DNA of 7,862 nucleotides from Nitrospira sp. (GTDB taxonomy: Bacteria > Nitrospirota > Thermodesulfovibrionia > Thermodesulfovibrionales > SM23-35), in NCBI GenBank assembly GCA_016873595.1, contig VGWZ01000089.1, positions 1-7,862 of the forward strand. The letters run 5' to 3'. Both the position numbers and the translations under genes were made by a program. The notes beneath the pieces were generated by a model that was not told the DNA's origin, did no database searches, and was given only the letters and a program-made list of their open reading frames with translations. Below, in pieces: positions 5,938 through 7,862 of this stretch (within the stretch, counting starts at the first letter, position 1; every line of letters starts with the position of its first letter).

Positions 5938-5943
5938 CTCCTT
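5938..5943 (-). promoter_or_regulatory. Shine-Dalgarno supporting the TTG start of the DUF1992 gene
   Basis: AAGGAG on the minus strand overlaps the nadA TAA stop and lies 6 nt before TTG 5931. No ATG in this frame lies upstream of the conserved N-terminus, so the TTG start is well supported. Confidence 0.7.
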
Positions 5944-6928
5944 ACCTTATCTCGAGCATTCTGTCCAGTGCCCTTTTTGCGGGAACCCTTATCTCTTCAG
6001 GCACCTTAATGATATATTTGTTTTCTTTCAAAGCCCTGAGCACACTATTCAACGTAGTCTTTTTCATATTCGGGCAGATCATATCTCTTCTTAACGGATA
6101 AAATATTTTATCAGGGTTTTCCTTTCTGAGTCTATACAAAAGCCCGATCTCGGTACCAATAATAAACTCCTTTGCTGAAGAGGCTGATGCAAACCTGAGC
6201 ATTCCTGACGTGCTTGTAACATGGTCTGCAAGATCAAGAACGTCCGGCCTGCACTCTGGATGAGCAACCACAAGAGCCTTTGGGTGTTCTTCCCTTGCCT
6301 TTTTCACATCTTCCGGTGTCACCCGCTCATGTACATGGCAATAGCCATCCCATGCGATGACCTGCTTTTTTGTATTCCGCTGAGCCCACATAGAAAGATT
6401 CCTGTCAGGAATACATATCACCTTTTCATCAGGGAGTGACTCTATTACCTTTACGACATTGGCAGATGTACAACATATATCGCTCTCTGCTTTCACATCA
6501 GCAGTCGTATTCACATAGGCAACAACAGGCACACCAGGATACTGTGACTTTATATCTCTTAACGTAAATTCAGGCGGGTATAGGTAAGGAGGTGGATTAT
6601 CAAACCCAGGGAATTTTTTCCGTTCCCATCTCGGTAAATCTACATGAATCATGTCAGCCATCGGACACCCTGCTTTGATTTCAGTGAGAAGAACTGTTTT
6701 ATTCGGTGAAAGGATTGAAGCACTTTCTGCCATGAAATTCACGCCTGCAAATACGATCACCTCACAGTCTATTGAAGCCGCGGTCCTCGAAAGCTCAAGA
6801 GAATCACCCACAAAATCTGCACTATCCTGAACCTCGTCCCTCTGGTAATTATGCGAAAGGATGAGAGCACGTCTTTGCTCTTTTAATTTCAGTATCTCTT
6901 CCTGAAGAGAGACCCTATCAGGGGACAT
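5942..6928 (-). CDS. nadA: Quinolinate synthase NadA
   Basis: NadA condenses iminoaspartate with dihydroxyacetone phosphate to quinolinate for de novo NAD synthesis, using a [4Fe-4S] cluster with an open iron site. The three cluster cysteines are Cys88 (AGCPMADM), Cys197 (GYCHVHERVT) and Cys285 (MICPNMKK). Other family motifs are SHNYQRDEVQDSADFVGDSL (25-44), NFMAES (64-69), YVNTTADVKAESDICCTSAN (138-157), HPEC (223-226) and TSTSGM (238-243). The product is 328 residues, longer than compact NadA proteins of about 300. The extra length lies between ADMI and the PGVPVVAYVN strand, where a Pro/aromatic-rich segment (about 97-118) looks inserted. ATG 6928 follows the TAG stop of the upstream gene directly (TAGATG), with an AAGG about 6 nt upstream, so translation is coupled. 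No nadB or nadC lies in the window. Confidence 0.97.
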   Translation of the reverse strand: MSPDRVSLQEEILKLKEQRRALILSHNYQRDEVQDSADFVGDSLELSRTAASIDCEVIVFAGVNFMAESASILSPNKTVLLTEIKAGCPMADMIHVDLPRWERKKFPGFDNPPPYLYPPEFTLRDIKSQYPGVPVVAYVNTTADVKAESDICCTSANVVKVIESLPDEKVICIPDRNLSMWAQRNTKKQVIAWDGYCHVHERVTPEDVKKAREEHPKALVVAHPECRPDVLDLADHVTSTSGMLRFASASSAKEFIIGTEIGLLYRLRKENPDKIFYPLRRDMICPNMKKTTLNSVLRALKENKYIIKVPEEIRVPAKRALDRMLEIR

Positions 6929-7639
6929 CTAAAACCTTGCAACGTTTGTCTTGAAGAGGGGAGAATTTGTGAAGAAAACAGTGCCATCCTGGAGGACAAC
7001 TTTATAAATTGGTTCTGGTCTTTTCTGCTTTGGTGTTTCTCCGTCAAAAGCATAGGAAAGCCTGCCATTATATAGGGAAAGAACCCGATTTACATACTGC
7101 CGTGTTTCTGTGATAGGGGGTACTGTGCCAAATGTATCTATTCTTTTTGGCCCTGCATTATATGCAGCAAGTGCCAGTGTAAGGTCACCATTATATCTTT
7201 CAAGGAGATACCTTAAATATCTTGTACCACCCTCGATATTTTCCTCAGGATTGAATGGATTCCTCACATCCATTTCGTTTGCGGTGGTAGGCATGAGCTG
7301 CATGAGACCCATTGCGCCCTTTCTCGAAACTGCTCTCTCGTTCCAGTTAGACTCAGCCTTTATTACTGCCTTTACGAGAGAGGGATCTAAGCTGTATTTT
7401 GTTGCTTTCTCATGGATGATACTGTGATAACCTGAAGTGCCCTGAGAATCTATACGGACAGCCTTCTGCTGAGGAGTGGGAGAAACTGTTTTCTCTTTAA
7501 TAATCCTATCCGCTTTCTTCCCTAAAGGAGCATCTGTATAGCAGACCACACCATGTTCATCTGTGTACTTATAGATGTCTGCATATGCAGAAGGGAAAAG
7601 AAAAAATAGAATTCCAATAAGTATCAGCGTACTTTTCAT
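6929..7639 (-). CDS. Secreted lytic transglycosylase with N-terminal DUF4124
   Basis: Started at ATG 7639 the product is 236 residues. Residues 1-20 form a Sec signal peptide (MKST, a hydrophobic LILIGILFFLFP core, then SAYA, cleaved before Asp21), placing it in the periplasm. Residues 21-45 are a DUF4124 motif (IYKYTDEHGVVCYTDAPLG). The SLT catalytic domain spans about 74-190, with catalytic Glu96 in AVIKAESNW, GLMQLMP at 111-117 and AAYNAGP at 158-164. It should cleave the MurNAc-GlcNAc bond of peptidoglycan with 1,6-anhydro product formation. The C-terminal IYKVVLQDGTVFFTNSPL (211-228) resembles the DUF4124 strand pair again. A longer reading to an upstream start at 7738 adds 33 residues that hide the signal peptide and cover the promoter, so it is rejected. 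It is the first gene of the operon with nadA and the DUF1992 gene. Confidence 0.92.
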   Translation of the reverse strand: MKSTLILIGILFFLFPSAYADIYKYTDEHGVVCYTDAPLGKKADRIIKEKTVSPTPQQKAVRIDSQGTSGYHSIIHEKATKYSLDPSLVKAVIKAESNWNERAVSRKGAMGLMQLMPTTANEMDVRNPFNPEENIEGGTRYLRYLLERYNGDLTLALAAYNAGPKRIDTFGTVPPITETRQYVNRVLSLYNGRLSYAFDGETPKQKRPEPIYKVVLQDGTVFFTNSPLFKTNVARF

Positions 7640-7645
7640 TTTCAC

Positions 7646-7674
7646 ATTATACCATTTAAAGCCTTGCTTGTCAA
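7646..7674 (-). promoter_or_regulatory. Consensus sigma70 promoter of the transglycosylase-nadA-DUF1992 operon
   Basis: TTGACA (7674-7669) and TATAAT (7651-7646) both match consensus at all six positions, with an ideal 17-nt spacer. Only six bases (GTGAAA) separate the -10 box from ATG 7639, so the expected transcription start falls on or next to that ATG. Flanking DNA further upstream is A/T-rich, as in an UP element. Confidence 0.85.
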
Positions 7675-7680
7675 CCTTTT

Positions 7681-7700
7681 GTGTAAGTTTGTGCAAGTTT
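7681..7700. repeat. Tandem 10-bp repeat upstream of the -35 box, possible activator site
   Basis: GTGTAAGTTT and GTGCAAGTTT (plus strand) lie head to tail, differing at one base. They begin 6 nt upstream of the -35 hexamer, at about -42 to -61 from the predicted start, on one turn-like 10-bp spacing. This is where an activator or the RNA polymerase alpha subunit would bind. Confidence 0.4.
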
Positions 7701-7764
7701 ATATATAAATAAGTAATAAATTTAATAATAAATATCACTGATGTCCGCTAAAAATTTATCATAA

Positions 7765-7849
7765 GGCTTGAAACCTCCGTCAATGGTGATACAATATCAC
7801 CTGCAAAACCAATAAAGACAGGTCTACGACTCGTAGAGAGGTTCAAGCC
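7765..7849. other. Nested inverted-repeat element, possible structured RNA or dispersed repeat
   Basis: An outer stem pairs GGCTTGAA (7765-7772) with TTCAAGCC (7842-7849) and continues as CCTC/GAGG (7774-7777 with 7838-7841) past one bulged A: 12 bp in total. Inside are two hairpins: GGTGATA-CAA-TATCACC (7785-7801) and CTACG-ACT-CGTAG (7824-7836), the latter also a 13-nt near-perfect DNA palindrome. Together they make a three-way junction of 85 nt. It lies upstream of the transglycosylase promoter in a gene-free gap, within 13 nt of the right edge, and may extend beyond it. I do not recognise the family. Confidence 0.6.
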
Positions 7850-7862
7850 ATGTCACATCATA

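Noticed and set aside
7640..7738. An N-terminal extension of the transglycosylase by 33 codons.
   Set aside because: It would place the signal peptide internally and lies across the consensus promoter and the repeat; ATG 7639 gives a proper Sec signal.
7748..7846. A 32-residue minus-strand frame from TTG 7846 running through the structured element (contains VFIGFAGDIVSPLTEVSS).
   Set aside because: It has no ribosome-binding site, uses a TTG start, and its extent is set by the inverted repeats. It may be annotated as a tiny hypothetical protein wherever the element occurs, but I see no evidence of translation.
1..7862. A CRISPR array, transposase, toxin-antitoxin or phage defence module.
   Set aside because: No spaced repeat series, transposase motif or paired small toxin-like genes were found; the coding genes are housekeeping or conserved families.

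Overview
The window reads as ordinary chromosome of an anaerobic or microaerophilic Gram-negative-like bacterium. The ribosomal proteins, the arginine genes with a bifunctional ArgJ, the DUF362 ferredoxin-like protein, NadA, and a periplasmic lytic transglycosylase with an N-terminal DUF4124 together fit Nitrospirota (Thermodesulfovibrio-like) or Desulfobacterota best. That placement is inference from gene content and arrangement; no rRNA or other decisive marker is present. The sequence is moderately AT-rich and the intergenic gaps are strongly AT-rich.

Layout, left to right. A creatininase-family gene (minus strand) runs off the left edge. It diverges from a DUF362 protein with two [4Fe-4S] cluster motifs (724-1842, plus). 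The 540-723 gap between them holds promoter candidates and a GC-rich imperfect palindrome. The DUF362 gene converges on a minus-strand operon read rplM-rpsI-argC-argJ (5094 down to 2021). The convergent gap (1843-2020) holds a stem-loop and a perfect 22-bp palindrome. Upstream of rplM is a divergent promoter region (5095-5296) with a second GC-rich imperfect palindrome, and then a plus-strand tRNA-Val(TAC)/tRNA-Asp(GTC) pair with no spacer. A 106-bp gap (5451-5556) carries an exact tandem 11-bp repeat but no gene. Last is a tight minus-strand operon: lytic transglycosylase, nadA, DUF1992 protein (7639 down to 5557). It is driven by an apparently perfect sigma70-type promoter whose predicted start site coincides with the ATG. 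The right edge (7740-7862) holds no convincing gene but has a nested set of inverted repeats that looks like a structured RNA or repeat element.

How the genes work together. L13 and S9 are co-transcribed with ArgC and ArgJ, tying arginine biosynthesis (N-acetylglutamyl-phosphate reduction and the transacetylation that recycles the acetyl group) to ribosome supply. NadA makes quinolinate for NAD with an oxygen-sensitive [4Fe-4S] cluster. Its linkage to a murein hydrolase and a DUF1992 protein looks like transcriptional convenience rather than a shared pathway. No complete new multi-gene system was seen. The most interesting items are non-coding: the structured element at the right edge, the leaderless promoter geometry, the palindrome/hairpin pair between argJ and the DUF362 gene, and the tRNA-adjacent tandem repeat. 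At protein level, NadA carries an apparent insertion of about 22 residues.
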